The notes below the pieces were generated by a model that worked only from the letters and a program-made list of their open reading frames with translations, had not been told where the DNA came from and made no database searches. Shown here piece after piece: positions 32,529 through 40,300 of a stretch of 43,238 bases of DNA. Positions within the stretch are counted from its first letter, which is position 1; each line of letters opens with the position of its first letter. The DNA lies in NCBI GenBank assembly GCA_031404635.1, contig JANNHY010000219.1, positions 1-43,238 on the forward strand, read 5' to 3'. Made by a program: the position numbers and the translations under genes. The DNA comes from JAENVT01 sp031404635 (lineage in GTDB: Bacteria; Actinomycetota; Acidimicrobiia; Acidimicrobiales; Ilumatobacteraceae).

Positions 32529-33268
32529 TTCGGGCCTCGATGACTCGGGTGCTGTGCCTGCACGGGCTGGGCGGCACCGGGGCGACGATGTGGCCGATCG
32601 TGGCCGCCTGCATCGACGCCGGGTTCACCACGTTGGCACCGACGCTTCCTGGTCATGGCACCGACCCGGCCGACCTGGTCGGGGTGACCTGGGCCGACTG
32701 GCTCGACGCCGCTCGTGCATGGGAAGCCGACGTCGTTGTCGGCCAGTCGATGGGCGCCTGCCTGGCCCTGCAACTCGCCGCCGAGCAACGGTGCCGAGCC
32801 GTGGTGTGCATCAACCCTCTTGTCCCCGATCCAGACGCCATCGACGGTCTCCGGTGGCGCCAGAGCCGCGGTCAGGCGTGGATCGATGTCGCTGCGTCCA
32901 CAGTTGGCGAATTCGCCTACGAACGCCTGCCGATCGAAGCACTGATGACGATGACAGAAGGCGTTGCAGCCATCGATCTTTCGGCGGTGAACCGGCCGGT
33001 GCTGTTGGTTACCAGCGTCAATGACGATGTCGTCGATCCGGTTTCGTCCGATGCGCTCGCCGCTGCATTGAGCGGCGACGTGCAGCGTCTGCGGCTACGT
33101 CACAGCGGTCATGTGGCCACGCTCGACAGCGAGCGACACCTGCTGCAGCAGGCAACCGTCGACTTCGTCAGTGCCAAATCTGTCAGTGCCAAATCTGTCA
33201 GTGCCAAAATTGTTAGTGCCAAAATTGTTAGTGATAGTACGGGTTCTCACCCGATGCGTGATCGGTGA
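32525..33268 (+). CDS. Alpha/beta hydrolase with a repeat-expanded C-terminus
   Basis: A 247-aa serine-hydrolase-fold protein. HGLGGTGATMW is the oxyanion strand, VVGQSMGACLAL the nucleophile elbow G-x-S-x-G, and VTSVNDDVVDPVSSD and LRHSGHVATLD supply the Asp and His of the triad. Up to about residue 214 (ATVDFV) the protein is a normal small lipase-like enzyme. Then comes a low-complexity tail of VSAKS/VSAKI repeats coded by the 15-bp minisatellite at 33167-33240, which also overlaps the 3' end of the convergent nfuA-like gene by 41 bp. ATG 32525 or 32540 may be the start. It is coupled to the PLP enzyme; substrate unknown. Confidence 0.85.
   Translation: MIRASMTRVLCLHGLGGTGATMWPIVAACIDAGFTTLAPTLPGHGTDPADLVGVTWADWLDAARAWEADVVVGQSMGACLALQLAAEQRCRAVVCINPLVPDPDAIDGLRWRQSRGQAWIDVAASTVGEFAYERLPIEALMTMTEGVAAIDLSAVNRPVLLVTSVNDDVVDPVSSDALAAALSGDVQRLRLRHSGHVATLDSERHLLQQATVDFVSAKSVSAKSVSAKIVSAKIVSDSTGSHPMRDR
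33167..33240. repeat. 15-bp tandem repeat (minisatellite), four full units plus a remnant
   Basis: Units start at 33167, 33182, 33197 and 33212, and a degenerate fifth at 33227. The first two are identical (GTCAGTGCCAAATCT); the third and fourth drift to GTCAGTGCCAAAATT and GTTAGTGCCAAAATT. The period is a multiple of three, so copies add V-S-A-K-[SI] to the hydrolase without a frameshift. The last unit overlaps the TAA stop of the gene on the other strand. Confidence 0.9.
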
Positions 33269-33875
33269 GATCGCGGACCCGTTCGATCTCGGGGATCTGC
33301 TCGACCAACATCGTCTGCACGCCATCGAGCATGGTCATGCGGCTCATCGAGCATCCGTGGCAACCGCCACCCATGGTCAGGTAGGCGGTACCAGCGCCGT
33401 CGTGGCCGACGTAGGTGACGAAGCCACCGTGGGCGGCAAGCGCCGGGTTGACCTCGCCCTTGATCAGCGCCTCGACGTCGGCACTCAGGGCGTCGTTGGA
33501 CGTCAGGCCCTCGACGGAGGGCGCCTTCGGCTTGTTGGGGTTGCGGATGACCAGACCCTGTTTGGCGGAATGATCGAGTGTGGCGCCTTCGAGCAGGTCG
33601 AGCGCCGCCGCGGCGATGATGACCTTCAAGCTGCCGAGTTCGGGTCGAGTGTGGGTGCGCACCTCGTCGCTGAACGCCGCCTTGGTGACGACGTCGAAGC
33701 TGAGGTCGTACCTGAAATCCTCGCCCGGGTTGCTGACGATCTCGAGTCGCAGACCCAGGCGATCACCCTCCGGCTCGGCGTCGCGTAGTGTCAGCAACTC
33801 CTGCAACGCCTCGGCGGTGACGGTGATGATCTGACGAACGTCGGCCGATGCGGCTTCTGCGACAAGTGGACTCAC
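33228..33875 (-). CDS. nfuA: NfuA-like iron-sulphur cluster carrier
   Basis: A 215-aa protein. The C-terminal ~90 residues are a NifU/Nfu domain with the cluster-binding pair GGGCHGCSMSRMTM (CxxC), preceded by VNPALAAHGGFVTYVGHD. The N-terminal half (AEALQELLTLRDAEPEGDRLGLRLEI, YDLSFD) resembles a degenerate A-type (HesB/IscA) domain without its cysteines, the same architecture as Escherichia coli NfuA. It delivers Fe-S clusters to client proteins; MoaA in this window is one possible client. GTG 33875 begins the A-type domain. The 3' end overlaps the convergent hydrolase. Confidence 0.9.
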   Translation of the reverse strand: MSPLVAEAASADVRQIITVTAEALQELLTLRDAEPEGDRLGLRLEIVSNPGEDFRYDLSFDVVTKAAFSDEVRTHTRPELGSLKVIIAAAALDLLEGATLDHSAKQGLVIRNPNKPKAPSVEGLTSNDALSADVEALIKGEVNPALAAHGGFVTYVGHDGAGTAYLTMGGGCHGCSMSRMTMLDGVQTMLVEQIPEIERVRDLTDHASGENPYYH

Positions 33876-34008
33876 GGTCGCCAGGCTATCGCCACGTGCC
33901 AGCCGCCACGATTCCAACGACGTTTACCGACACTGCGCAAACATCGACTTGGCCCATGTGACGGTTCCTCTTTGTATTCCCCTGGCCGCCGATGCCAACC
34001 TTGCATCC

Positions 34009-34938
34009 ATGCAAGAAGGCAGCCGAAAGGCAATCCTCGCCGCGTTCTTCGCCAATCTCGGAATCGCAATCGCCAAGTTCGTCGGCTTCTTGTTGACTCG
34101 GTCCGCGGGGTTGCTGGCCGAGTCGGGGCACTCGCTGGCCGACACCGGCAACCAGGCGTTGCTGTTGCTCGGCTCCAAGCGCGGCAAGCGGCCGGCCGAT
34201 CAGGCCCACCCCTTCGGTTACGGGCCGGAGCGGTACTTCTGGGCATTCGTCGTCGCCCTCGTACTGTTCAGTATGGGTGGGCTGTTCGCCCTCTACGAGG
34301 GGATCGCCAAGCTGCGCAACCCACACGTCGTCGACAAAGCCGCTGTCGCCTTTGTGATCCTCGTCGTCGCCATCGGCCTCGAGACCTTCTCGCTGCGCAC
34401 GGCGATCAAGGAAGCGAACCACGTTCGCCCGCCGGGCACGAGTTGGGCGACGTTCATCCGCAGCACAAAATCGCCGGAGTTGCCGGTCGTGCTGCTCGAA
34501 GACGTCGGCGCCGAAGTGGGACTGTTCTTCGCCTTGGCCGGATTGACCCTCGCCGAAGTAACCGGCAATCCACGGTGGGACGCCGTTGGCTCCGTTGTCA
34601 TCGGCGTGCTCCTGGTCGTCATCGCGATCGTGCTTGCTGCCGAGATGAAACCCCTGCTGATCGGCGAAGCGGCCAGCGACAGCGACCTCGCCATGATCAC
34701 CTCGGCGCTCGGGTCGTCGGCCAACGTCAACTCGATCATCCACATGCGCACCATGCACCTCGGCCCCGACAACCTGCTGATTGCGGCCAAGGTCGACTTC
34801 GACCACTCGCTGTCGATGGAGCAGCTGGCCAACTCCATCGACGTGGCCGAAACTGCACTACGGGCAGCCGTGCCGAAGGCGACGTCGATCTATCTCGAAC
34901 CCGACATTCGCCGACAGCGAGCCAACGAAACGCGCTAA
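34009..34938 (+). CDS. Cation diffusion facilitator (CDF/ZnT9-like) transporter
   Basis: A 309-aa membrane exporter of divalent metals (Zn2+, Mn2+ or Fe2+) by proton antiport. Helix 2 carries the metal-site ESGHSLADTGNQ (H-x-x-x-D), followed by the AHPFGYGPERYFWAF loop of the ZnT9-like branch; helix 5 has VLLEDVGAEVG, where this branch has Asp but not the second His of classical CDFs. About six hydrophobic segments are visible, then a C-terminal cytosolic domain (INSIIHMRTMHLGP-like NSIIHMRTMHLGPDNLLIAAK). ATG 34009 starts shortly before helix 1; longer frames start at TTG 33949. It is divergent from nfuA with a 133-bp gap that holds nothing recognisable. Confidence 0.92.
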   Translation: MQEGSRKAILAAFFANLGIAIAKFVGFLLTRSAGLLAESGHSLADTGNQALLLLGSKRGKRPADQAHPFGYGPERYFWAFVVALVLFSMGGLFALYEGIAKLRNPHVVDKAAVAFVILVVAIGLETFSLRTAIKEANHVRPPGTSWATFIRSTKSPELPVVLLEDVGAEVGLFFALAGLTLAEVTGNPRWDAVGSVVIGVLLVVIAIVLAAEMKPLLIGEAASDSDLAMITSALGSSANVNSIIHMRTMHLGPDNLLIAAKVDFDHSLSMEQLANSIDVAETALRAAVPKATSIYLEPDIRRQRANETR

Positions 34939-34954
34939 GCTGGTCGTGACCGAA

Positions 34955-35038
34955 AACGGGGAGCTCGCAGGGTCGGCGGGCTGAGAGGGTGGGCGCCGCC
35001 ACCGACCGGAACCTGATCTGGGTAATGCCAGCGGAGGG
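34955..35038 (+). promoter_or_regulatory. TPP riboswitch (THI element)
   Basis: The conserved TPP aptamer is present: GGGGAGC near 34958, the pyrimidine-sensor core GGCTGAGAGGGTGGG (from 34979), a P3-type arm GGGCGCCGCC, then the pyrophosphate sensor ACCTGATCTGGGTAATGCC (35011-35029) and CAGCGGAGGGA (35029-35039). Binding of TPP closes P1/P2. The distal strand is GGAGGG, which lies 5 nt before the ATG of thiN and must be its Shine-Dalgarno, so control is most likely at translation initiation. Confidence 0.95.
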
Positions 35039-35043
35039 ATGCG

Positions 35044-35679
35044 ATGTCGCAAGTGGTGGTGGTGATCGGCGGTGGACAATTGTCGCCGCGTGCAGTCGGC
35101 GAAGTGACGGCCGAGGCGACGATCATCGCCGCCGATAGCGGGCTCGATCATGCGGTCGCCGCCGGGTTGAGACCGACGGTGTTGGTCGGCGATCTCGACA
35201 GCATCTCCGCTCACGGGAAGATGTGGGCGTACGCCCACGAACTGGACATCGACCAGCACGCTGTCGACAAGGATGCCACCGACACCGAATTGGCCCTCAT
35301 GCGTGCGGCAGCCACCGGCGCCACCAATCTGCTCGTGCTCGGCGCTGGAGGTGAGCGCTTCGATCACGCGCTGGGCACCCTCGCGACACTCGGCAACCGG
35401 GTGCTGGCTCGGTTCGAGACCATCCGCCTACTGCTCGATGACACCGCCGTTCACGTCATCCACCCCGGGCGGTCGGTCAGCATCCATCTGCCGCCGAACT
35501 CGCTATTCTCACTGCTCGCGCTCCATGGGCCATGCCGCGGCGTCGATGTCACCGGGGCCCGATGGCCGCTGACCGATGCGGCGCTCGATCCGTCGAGCAC
35601 CCGCGGCATCAGCAATGAGACAACCGGTCTGCTCGACGTCGCCGTCACCGACGGCATCCTCACCCTGGTGGTTCCATGA
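35044..35679 (+). CDS. thiN: Thiamine pyrophosphokinase
   Basis: Transfers pyrophosphate from ATP to thiamine, giving TPP. The 211-aa cytosolic protein has family blocks ADSGLDHAVAAGLRPTVLVGDLDSIS (GDxDS metal site), DKDATDTELAL and LGAGGERFDHALGTLATL (GGRxDH-type), with the C-terminal DVTGARWPLTDAAL and GISNE in the thiamine-binding domain. The start is fixed by the riboswitch Shine-Dalgarno. It is the first of four overlapping genes (thiN-thiB-thiP-thiQ) and overlaps thiB in ATGA. Import plus kinase, with no thiC/thiE/thiG here, suggests salvage; it cannot show that synthesis genes are absent from the genome. Confidence 0.95.
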   Translation: MSQVVVVIGGGQLSPRAVGEVTAEATIIAADSGLDHAVAAGLRPTVLVGDLDSISAHGKMWAYAHELDIDQHAVDKDATDTELALMRAAATGATNLLVLGAGGERFDHALGTLATLGNRVLARFETIRLLLDDTAVHVIHPGRSVSIHLPPNSLFSLLALHGPCRGVDVTGARWPLTDAALDPSSTRGISNETTGLLDVAVTDGILTLVVP

Positions 35680-36734
35680 AAAGTCTGCTCGCCGTCGCCG
35701 CTCTTGCTGCCCTCGCCGTGGGATGCGGATCGGATACCTCGTCCGACGAACCGGCGGTGGTGACGCTGGTTGCGTACGACTCGTTCCCGACCAAGGACTC
35801 GCCGCTCACCACCGCCCTCGACGAGTTCACCGCCTCCACCGGGATCAAGGTGACCGTCGTGACGGCCGGCGACGCCGGCACGATGCTGACCAAGGCGCGG
35901 TTGACGGCCGGCAACCCGGAGGGCGACGTGATGTGGGGCATCGACAGCACGCAGCTCTCGGCCGCGCTGGAAGGCAACGTCTTCACCGAGTACGAGCCCG
36001 ACGAGTGGGATGCGATCGCCACCAATCTGACCGCATTAGTGCCCGACCACCAGCTGACCCCTGTGAACTTCGGCGATGTATGCGTCAACTACGACAAGGC
36101 CTGGTTCGAATCTCACGATCTCACCCCTCCGGCCGGCCTCGACGATCTCATCGATCCGCGCTACAAGGACCTGCTCGTCGTGCAGAACCCCTCGACGTCG
36201 TCACCCGGGCTGGCCTTCTTGATGGCCACCATTGCCCATTCCGGTTTCGATGGCTGGCAGGCTTACTGGAAGTCGCTGCGAGCCAACGGTGTCGAGGTGG
36301 TCGACGGCTGGGAATCGGCGTACTACGAGGAGTTCAGCGGCGCGGCTGGCTCGAACGGCCAACGCCCCTTGGTCGTCAGCTACGGGTCGAGCCCGCCCGC
36401 CGAGGTGATCTTCGCCGACCCGCCGCGGACGGATGCGCCGACGGCAGTGGTCGAGTCGACCTGCTTCCGGCAGGTCGAGTTCACCGGCGTGCTGCGCGGT
36501 ACCAAGCACGAAACAGAGGCCCGCGAGCTTGTCGACTTTTTGATCAGTGCACGCTTCCAGGGCGAGCTGCCGCTCAGCCAGTTCGTCTATCCGGCGCGCA
36601 AGGGAGTCGCCCTGCCCGACGAGTTCACCAAGTTCACCGTCGTGCCTTCGACGACCCTCTCGCTCGATGCGGCCACGATCGCCGCCGATCGACAACAGTG
36701 GCAGGACGAGTGGACGAACATCGTGCTGCGCTGA
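35676..36734 (+). CDS. thiB: Thiamine ABC transporter substrate-binding lipoprotein
   Basis: Periplasmic-side receptor, 352 aa, for thiamine or its phosphates. An N-terminal lipoprotein signal ends in AVGC (lipidated Cys near residue 17), followed by a Ser/Asp linker. The mature protein starts VVTLVAYDSFPTKDSPL and keeps the TbpA/ThiB pattern: GDAGTMLTKARLTAGNPEGDVMWGID, PVNFGDVCVNYDKAWF, LLVVQNPSTSSPGLAFL, VVSYGSSPPAEV and FVYPARKGVALPDEF. The ATG overlaps the thiN stop in ATGA. The 3' end overlaps the thiP start by 25 nt, so the genes are translated together. All are under the upstream TPP riboswitch. Confidence 0.95.
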   Translation: MKSLLAVAALAALAVGCGSDTSSDEPAVVTLVAYDSFPTKDSPLTTALDEFTASTGIKVTVVTAGDAGTMLTKARLTAGNPEGDVMWGIDSTQLSAALEGNVFTEYEPDEWDAIATNLTALVPDHQLTPVNFGDVCVNYDKAWFESHDLTPPAGLDDLIDPRYKDLLVVQNPSTSSPGLAFLMATIAHSGFDGWQAYWKSLRANGVEVVDGWESAYYEEFSGAAGSNGQRPLVVSYGSSPPAEVIFADPPRTDAPTAVVESTCFRQVEFTGVLRGTKHETEARELVDFLISARFQGELPLSQFVYPARKGVALPDEFTKFTVVPSTTLSLDAATIAADRQQWQDEWTNIVLR

Positions 36735-38320
36735 ACCGCCTCCCGCGGTGGTTCGTCGCCGCCCTCGCCGCGGCGCCGGTGTTGTTCATAGCCGCGTTCT
36801 ACGCCTGGCCGGTCGGCACGCTGCTGTGGTCGACGCTGCGGCGCAGCACCAGTGGTGCTTCGCCCTTCGGCCACCTCGCCGAGATCATCTGGTTCACCGT
36901 TTGGCAAGCCGTGGCCAGCACAGCGTTGACATTGCTTGCCGGGCTTCTACCGACGTACGTACTGGCCCGCTACAGCTTCCGTGGACGTCGAGCTCTGATG
37001 GCGGTTGTCACCGTGCCGTTCGTGTTGCCCACGGTGGTTGTCGGCGCGGCGTTCCTGGCCCTGCTGCCAACCTCTTGGCACGGCACGGCACAAGCGATGA
37101 TCGTGGCTCACGTGTTTTTCAACATTGCTGTCGTTGTTCGCCTCGTGGGCTCGATGATCGCCGTGATCCCGCATGATCTTGTTGGCGCGGCGCGCACGTT
37201 GGGCGCCTCGCCAACCCGCGCCGCACGCCTGGTCATGATGCCGCTCCTGAAACCGGCACTGTGGTCGGCCGCGGCGGTGATCTTCCTGTTCGGCTTCACC
37301 TCGTTCGGTGTGGCCACGCTGCTCGGCGGGCCCACGCACCCGACGCTCGAGGTCGAAATCGCCCGGCGAGCAACGCAACTCGGCGACGTGAGCGGGGCAG
37401 CCGCATTGTCGGCACTGCAGCTCGGGTTGCTGGCCACGGTGATCGTGTGGACCTCGCGACGGCAGCGTCGCGCTGCGTTCGAGTTGCACGGTGCCGCCGC
37501 GCCGCGCCGGCCGCGTACCCGCGGTGAACGTGCGCTGGTCGGTGCGGTCAGCGCCGGGGTTGGTGTCGTCGTCGGCGCTCCGATCGTGGCGCTGGTAAGT
37601 CGTTCGTTCGACATCGGCAACGGATGGTCGGTGTCGGCATGGACCAAGCTCGGCACCGCCGAGTTCCGTCCCGGCGTCGGCCTCGGTGTCGACCCGCTGG
37701 CATCGGTCGCGGCCTCGCTGCGGTTCGCGATCGTCGCCGCACTGCTCGCCACAGCTATCGGCTTCCTGGCGGCAGCTGCGATAAACACGTCACCGCGACT
37801 TGGCAAGCTGCTCGACGCCGGCCTGATGCTGCCGCTCGGCACATCAGCGGTCACCATCGGCCTCGGCATGCTGATCACATTCGACACGCCTCCGTTCGAC
37901 TGGCGAGCACGATGGTGGCTCGTGCCCCTCGGCCACGCCCTGGTCGCTGTGCCGTTCGTCGTGCGCGCCTTGCTCTCGGTATTGCGGGCCATCCCAACCG
38001 ATCTGCGCGCCGCCGCCGCGACGTTGGGGGCGACCCCGATCAGAGCCTGGTTGCAGGTCGACGCCCGCGCCGTGCGCCGCCCGCTGTTGGCCGGCGCCGG
38101 CTTCTCGGCGGCGATCTCGCTCGGCGAGTTCGGTGCCACCACGGTCCTGACGCGCAGCGGTCGTGAGACGCTGCCGATCGCGATCGGCCGTCTGGTCGGA
38201 CGGGCGGGAGCGCTGCCGCGCGCCCAAGCCTTTGCGATGGCGACGATCCTGCTGGTGTTGTCGACCGTGATTGTGATGGCCTCGGGCAGCCACGAACGGC
38301 TCGGTTCCGATGATGCTTGA
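36710..38320 (+). CDS. thiP: Thiamine ABC transporter permease
   Basis: A 536-aa inner-membrane permease, exactly the usual ThiP length. It is a duplicated binding-protein-dependent transport permease with two sets of about six helices and two EAA-type cytosolic loops: HDLVGAARTLGASPTRAARLVMMP in the first half and TDLRAAAATLGATPIRAWLQVD in the second, where ThiQ docks. GTG 36710 (with AGGA just upstream, inside thiB) is the first start in the correct frame that leads directly into helix 1. The stop codon shares a base with the ThiQ ATG (TGATG 38318-38322). A long open frame on the opposite strand (37108-38931) is an antisense shadow. Confidence 0.95.
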   Translation: MDEHRAALNRLPRWFVAALAAAPVLFIAAFYAWPVGTLLWSTLRRSTSGASPFGHLAEIIWFTVWQAVASTALTLLAGLLPTYVLARYSFRGRRALMAVVTVPFVLPTVVVGAAFLALLPTSWHGTAQAMIVAHVFFNIAVVVRLVGSMIAVIPHDLVGAARTLGASPTRAARLVMMPLLKPALWSAAAVIFLFGFTSFGVATLLGGPTHPTLEVEIARRATQLGDVSGAAALSALQLGLLATVIVWTSRRQRRAAFELHGAAAPRRPRTRGERALVGAVSAGVGVVVGAPIVALVSRSFDIGNGWSVSAWTKLGTAEFRPGVGLGVDPLASVAASLRFAIVAALLATAIGFLAAAAINTSPRLGKLLDAGLMLPLGTSAVTIGLGMLITFDTPPFDWRARWWLVPLGHALVAVPFVVRALLSVLRAIPTDLRAAAATLGATPIRAWLQVDARAVRRPLLAGAGFSAAISLGEFGATTVLTRSGRETLPIAIGRLVGRAGALPRAQAFAMATILLVLSTVIVMASGSHERLGSDDA

Positions 38321-38961
38321 TGCTTGATGTCAGTGACGTCGTCGTGAGTTTCGACGGTCGGTCCGTCCTCGATGGGCTGTCGCTGCATGTCGATGATGGC
38401 CAGATCGTGGCGGTGCTCGGCCCGTCCGGTGCCGGCAAGAGCACTCTGTTGCGGATCATCGCCGGCTTGCTGCGGCCCAATTCGGGCACAGTGTCGCTCG
38501 ACGGTGTCGACGTCTCCGACCGTCCGGCCCACCTGCGCAACATCGGAATGATGTTTCAGGACGAGCAGCTGTTCCCTCATCTCGACGTCGCCGCCAACGT
38601 CGCCTTCGGACCGCGGATGCACCGGTGGCCGATCGCAGAGACTACCGATCGCGTCGAGGAGTTGCTGTGCCTCGTCGGCCTCGACGGTCTCGGCTCCCGG
38701 CGTGTTGACCGTCTCAGCGGTGGCGAGAAGAAGCGTGTGGCCCTGGCTCGCTCGCTGGCGCCACGACCTGCCGTGCTGTTGCTCGACGAGCCGCTGACCG
38801 GCCTCGACCGTGAACTGCACGACCGGCTGATCGTCGAACTGGGCGACGTGTTGCGCGCCACGGCGACGACCGCCGTTCTGGTGACCCACGATCGCGACGA
38901 GGCGGCGACACTGGCGAGCGGTGTGGTGCAATGGGGCGACCTTCAGCGTGGCCGCACATGA
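38320..38961 (+). CDS. thiQ: Thiamine ABC transporter ATP-binding protein
   Basis: ATPase of the thiamine importer, 213 aa. Walker A GPSGAGKST, Q-loop MMFQDEQLFPHLDV, signature LSGGEKKRVALARSL, Walker B VLLLDEPLTGLD and the H-loop VLVTHDRDEA are all intact. ATG 38320 overlaps the last base of the thiP stop; a TTG at 38317 is the alternative. It is the last gene of the thiamine operon and stops 5 bp before the convergent universal stress protein. In this context the substrate is thiamine; the ATPase alone would not show that. Confidence 0.94.
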   Translation: MLDVSDVVVSFDGRSVLDGLSLHVDDGQIVAVLGPSGAGKSTLLRIIAGLLRPNSGTVSLDGVDVSDRPAHLRNIGMMFQDEQLFPHLDVAANVAFGPRMHRWPIAETTDRVEELLCLVGLDGLGSRRVDRLSGGEKKRVALARSLAPRPAVLLLDEPLTGLDRELHDRLIVELGDVLRATATTAVLVTHDRDEAATLASGVVQWGDLQRGRT

Positions 38962-38966
38962 CGATG

Positions 38967-39398
38967 TCAGCCGGTGTGGATGATCAGCACCGGACGGTTG
39001 GATTGATGGGCAACCCGGCTGGGTACCGAGCCAGTGAACTTGCGCAGCCGGCCACTCATGCGCTTGTTCCCGACCACGATCAGGTCGGCGTCGACCGTAT
39101 CGGCGACGGCCAACAGCACCGCCGCCGGCTCGCCCACCTGGGGGTGCTCGACAACCCGCACACCGTGCCGCCTGCTGACATCGTGGCCGATCTTGGCTGC
39201 GGCCCGCACCGACGCGTCCGCCAACTCGGCGATCACCGCGGCCAACGTCGACGGTGGTTTATCGACCGCATCGCTCGGTGATGTCGCCGCAACGACGTGC
39301 AGCTCCGCGGCAAAAGCAGCTGCCAATCGAGCAGCGTGATCGACTGCGATCAGCGAGCGATCGGTTCCGTCGGTACCAACCACGATCCTCGAATACAT
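38967..39398 (-). CDS. Universal stress protein (UspA family)
   Basis: A 143-aa cytosolic UspA-fold protein. It starts with the family strand RIVVGTDGTDRSLIAVDHA and ends with the ATP-binding motif VVGNKRMSGRLRKFTGSVPS (G-x-x-G-x9-G-[ST]), which places it in the ATP-binding subclass. Such proteins help survival under starvation or other stress; in mycobacteria several respond to hypoxia. ATG 39398 is preceded by AAGGAA at good spacing. It is convergent with thiQ and divergent from the acetyltransferase gene. Confidence 0.95.
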   Translation of the reverse strand: MYSRIVVGTDGTDRSLIAVDHAARLAAAFAAELHVVAATSPSDAVDKPPSTLAAVIAELADASVRAAAKIGHDVSRRHGVRVVEHPQVGEPAAVLLAVADTVDADLIVVGNKRMSGRLRKFTGSVPSRVAHQSNRPVLIIHTG

Positions 39399-39493
39399 CG
39401 AAGGTTCCTTCTTGTTGTGTCGTCAATGGAGTCGCCGGCAGGCGGTCCTGATACACGCCAGTGGTCGGGCATCGATCGGGTACGGTCCAACCG

Positions 39494-39928
39494 ATGGGCT
39501 ACACAGTCGTCGAACTCACCACCGACGAGACACATCCGCTTCGGCTGTCCGAACTGCGCGACGACACCCCGAGCAAGGTGGTGACGTTCGCCGAGGACGA
39601 TTGGCCCGGCACGGTGCATCTCGGCGCGCACGACGGCCACGGCATCGTGGCCATCTCGACTTGGGTGCCACGGCCGTACCTCGACCAGCCGGCGGTGCAG
39701 CTGCGCGGCATGGCCACGGTCACGCACCTGCAAGGCCACGGTGTGGGTGGGATCCTTGTCGAGGCCGGCTGCGAGCGGGCAGCGGCGACCGCCGGAATCG
39801 TGTGGGCCCGAGCTCGCGATACGGCACTCGGGTTCTATCTGCGGCACGAGTTCGAGGTGGTTGGTGAGGGCTTCATCGACGAGGCGACCCAGAAGCCGCA
39901 CCACATCATCGTCCGCCGCCTCGGCTGA
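39494..39928 (+). CDS. GNAT-family N-acetyltransferase
   Basis: A 144-aa cytosolic acetyltransferase. The acetyl-CoA-binding motif A appears as LRGMATVTHLQGHGVGGILVE (Q-x-x-G-x-G), preceded by the strand HGIVAISTWVP and followed by VWARARDTALGFYLRHEFEVVGEGF, the usual Y-x-x-x-G/E-F motif B. ATG 39494 gives the N-terminal strand; a longer frame from 39461 has no support. Acceptor unknown. It is divergent from the universal stress protein gene; no shared regulator is visible. Confidence 0.9.
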   Translation: MGYTVVELTTDETHPLRLSELRDDTPSKVVTFAEDDWPGTVHLGAHDGHGIVAISTWVPRPYLDQPAVQLRGMATVTHLQGHGVGGILVEAGCERAAATAGIVWARARDTALGFYLRHEFEVVGEGFIDEATQKPHHIIVRRLG

Positions 39929-40021
39929 AGCTGAACCACTCGGGCTGGGAGGGAGGCCCTGGGCGACGCCGCCGGGAGGCGTTTCCGCTCGGCCCACGCC
40001 ACTGCGCATCTGTGTGGGTGG

Positions 40022-40300
40022 ATGAGCACATCAGCCCAAGTCGACCAGTTACGGGCCAGGGCCAGGCACCTGCGCTCGTTATCCGGCAAGATCGGTGCCA
40101 GTCACGCCCTCAGTGTGCACGGCTTGGCGGGGCCCGACACATGGGTGGGTCCGACACCCCAGTCGTGCTACGACGCGCTGCTGGCGATTCGTCGGCAGCT
40201 GCAGGCGCAGCAGCAGTCACTGAACGGCACCGCGCGCAGCTTCGACAGGCGCGCCGACGAACTCGAATCGCAACCACCCGCCCCGAGGATGGTGTCGTAG
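40022..40300 (+). CDS. WXG100/ESAT-6-like small protein
   Basis: A 92-aa protein with the size and layout of a WXG100 protein: a first helix (about residues 5-25), a turn with the motif W41-V42-G43, exactly where ESAT-6-like proteins have W-x-G, and a second long helix (about 46-82, YDALLAIRRQLQAQQQSLNG). There is no signal peptide. The C-terminal Y-x-x-x-[DE] secretion motif of the ESX system is not evident. ATG 40022 follows a GGGTGG ribosome-binding site. The stop codon TAG overlaps the GTG of the next gene by one base, so the two are made together. Whether a type VII secretion machine exists in this genome cannot be seen here. Confidence 0.6.
   Translation: MSTSAQVDQLRARARHLRSLSGKIGASHALSVHGLAGPDTWVGPTPQSCYDALLAIRRQLQAQQQSLNGTARSFDRRADELESQPPAPRMVS

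Noticed and set aside
33167..33240. Short tandem repeats considered as a CRISPR array
   Set aside because: The units are contiguous 15-mers with no spacers, lie inside a coding frame, and no cas gene is nearby.
33886..34806. A 306-codon minus-strand frame opposite the CDF transporter
   Set aside because: Complement of hydrophobic helices gives a polar Asp/Gln-rich sequence with no motif; the CDF gene has the metal motifs.
37108..38931. A 607-codon open frame on the minus strand across thiP and thiQ
   Set aside because: It is antisense to two intact, clearly identified transporter genes; its translation is Arg/Ala/Pro-rich with no family motif and no ribosome-binding site, as expected from GC-rich codon-position bias.
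39966..39982. Weak hairpin ACGCC-N7-GGCGT before the WXG100-like gene
   Set aside because: Five base pairs in GC-rich DNA are expected by chance; there is no T-run.
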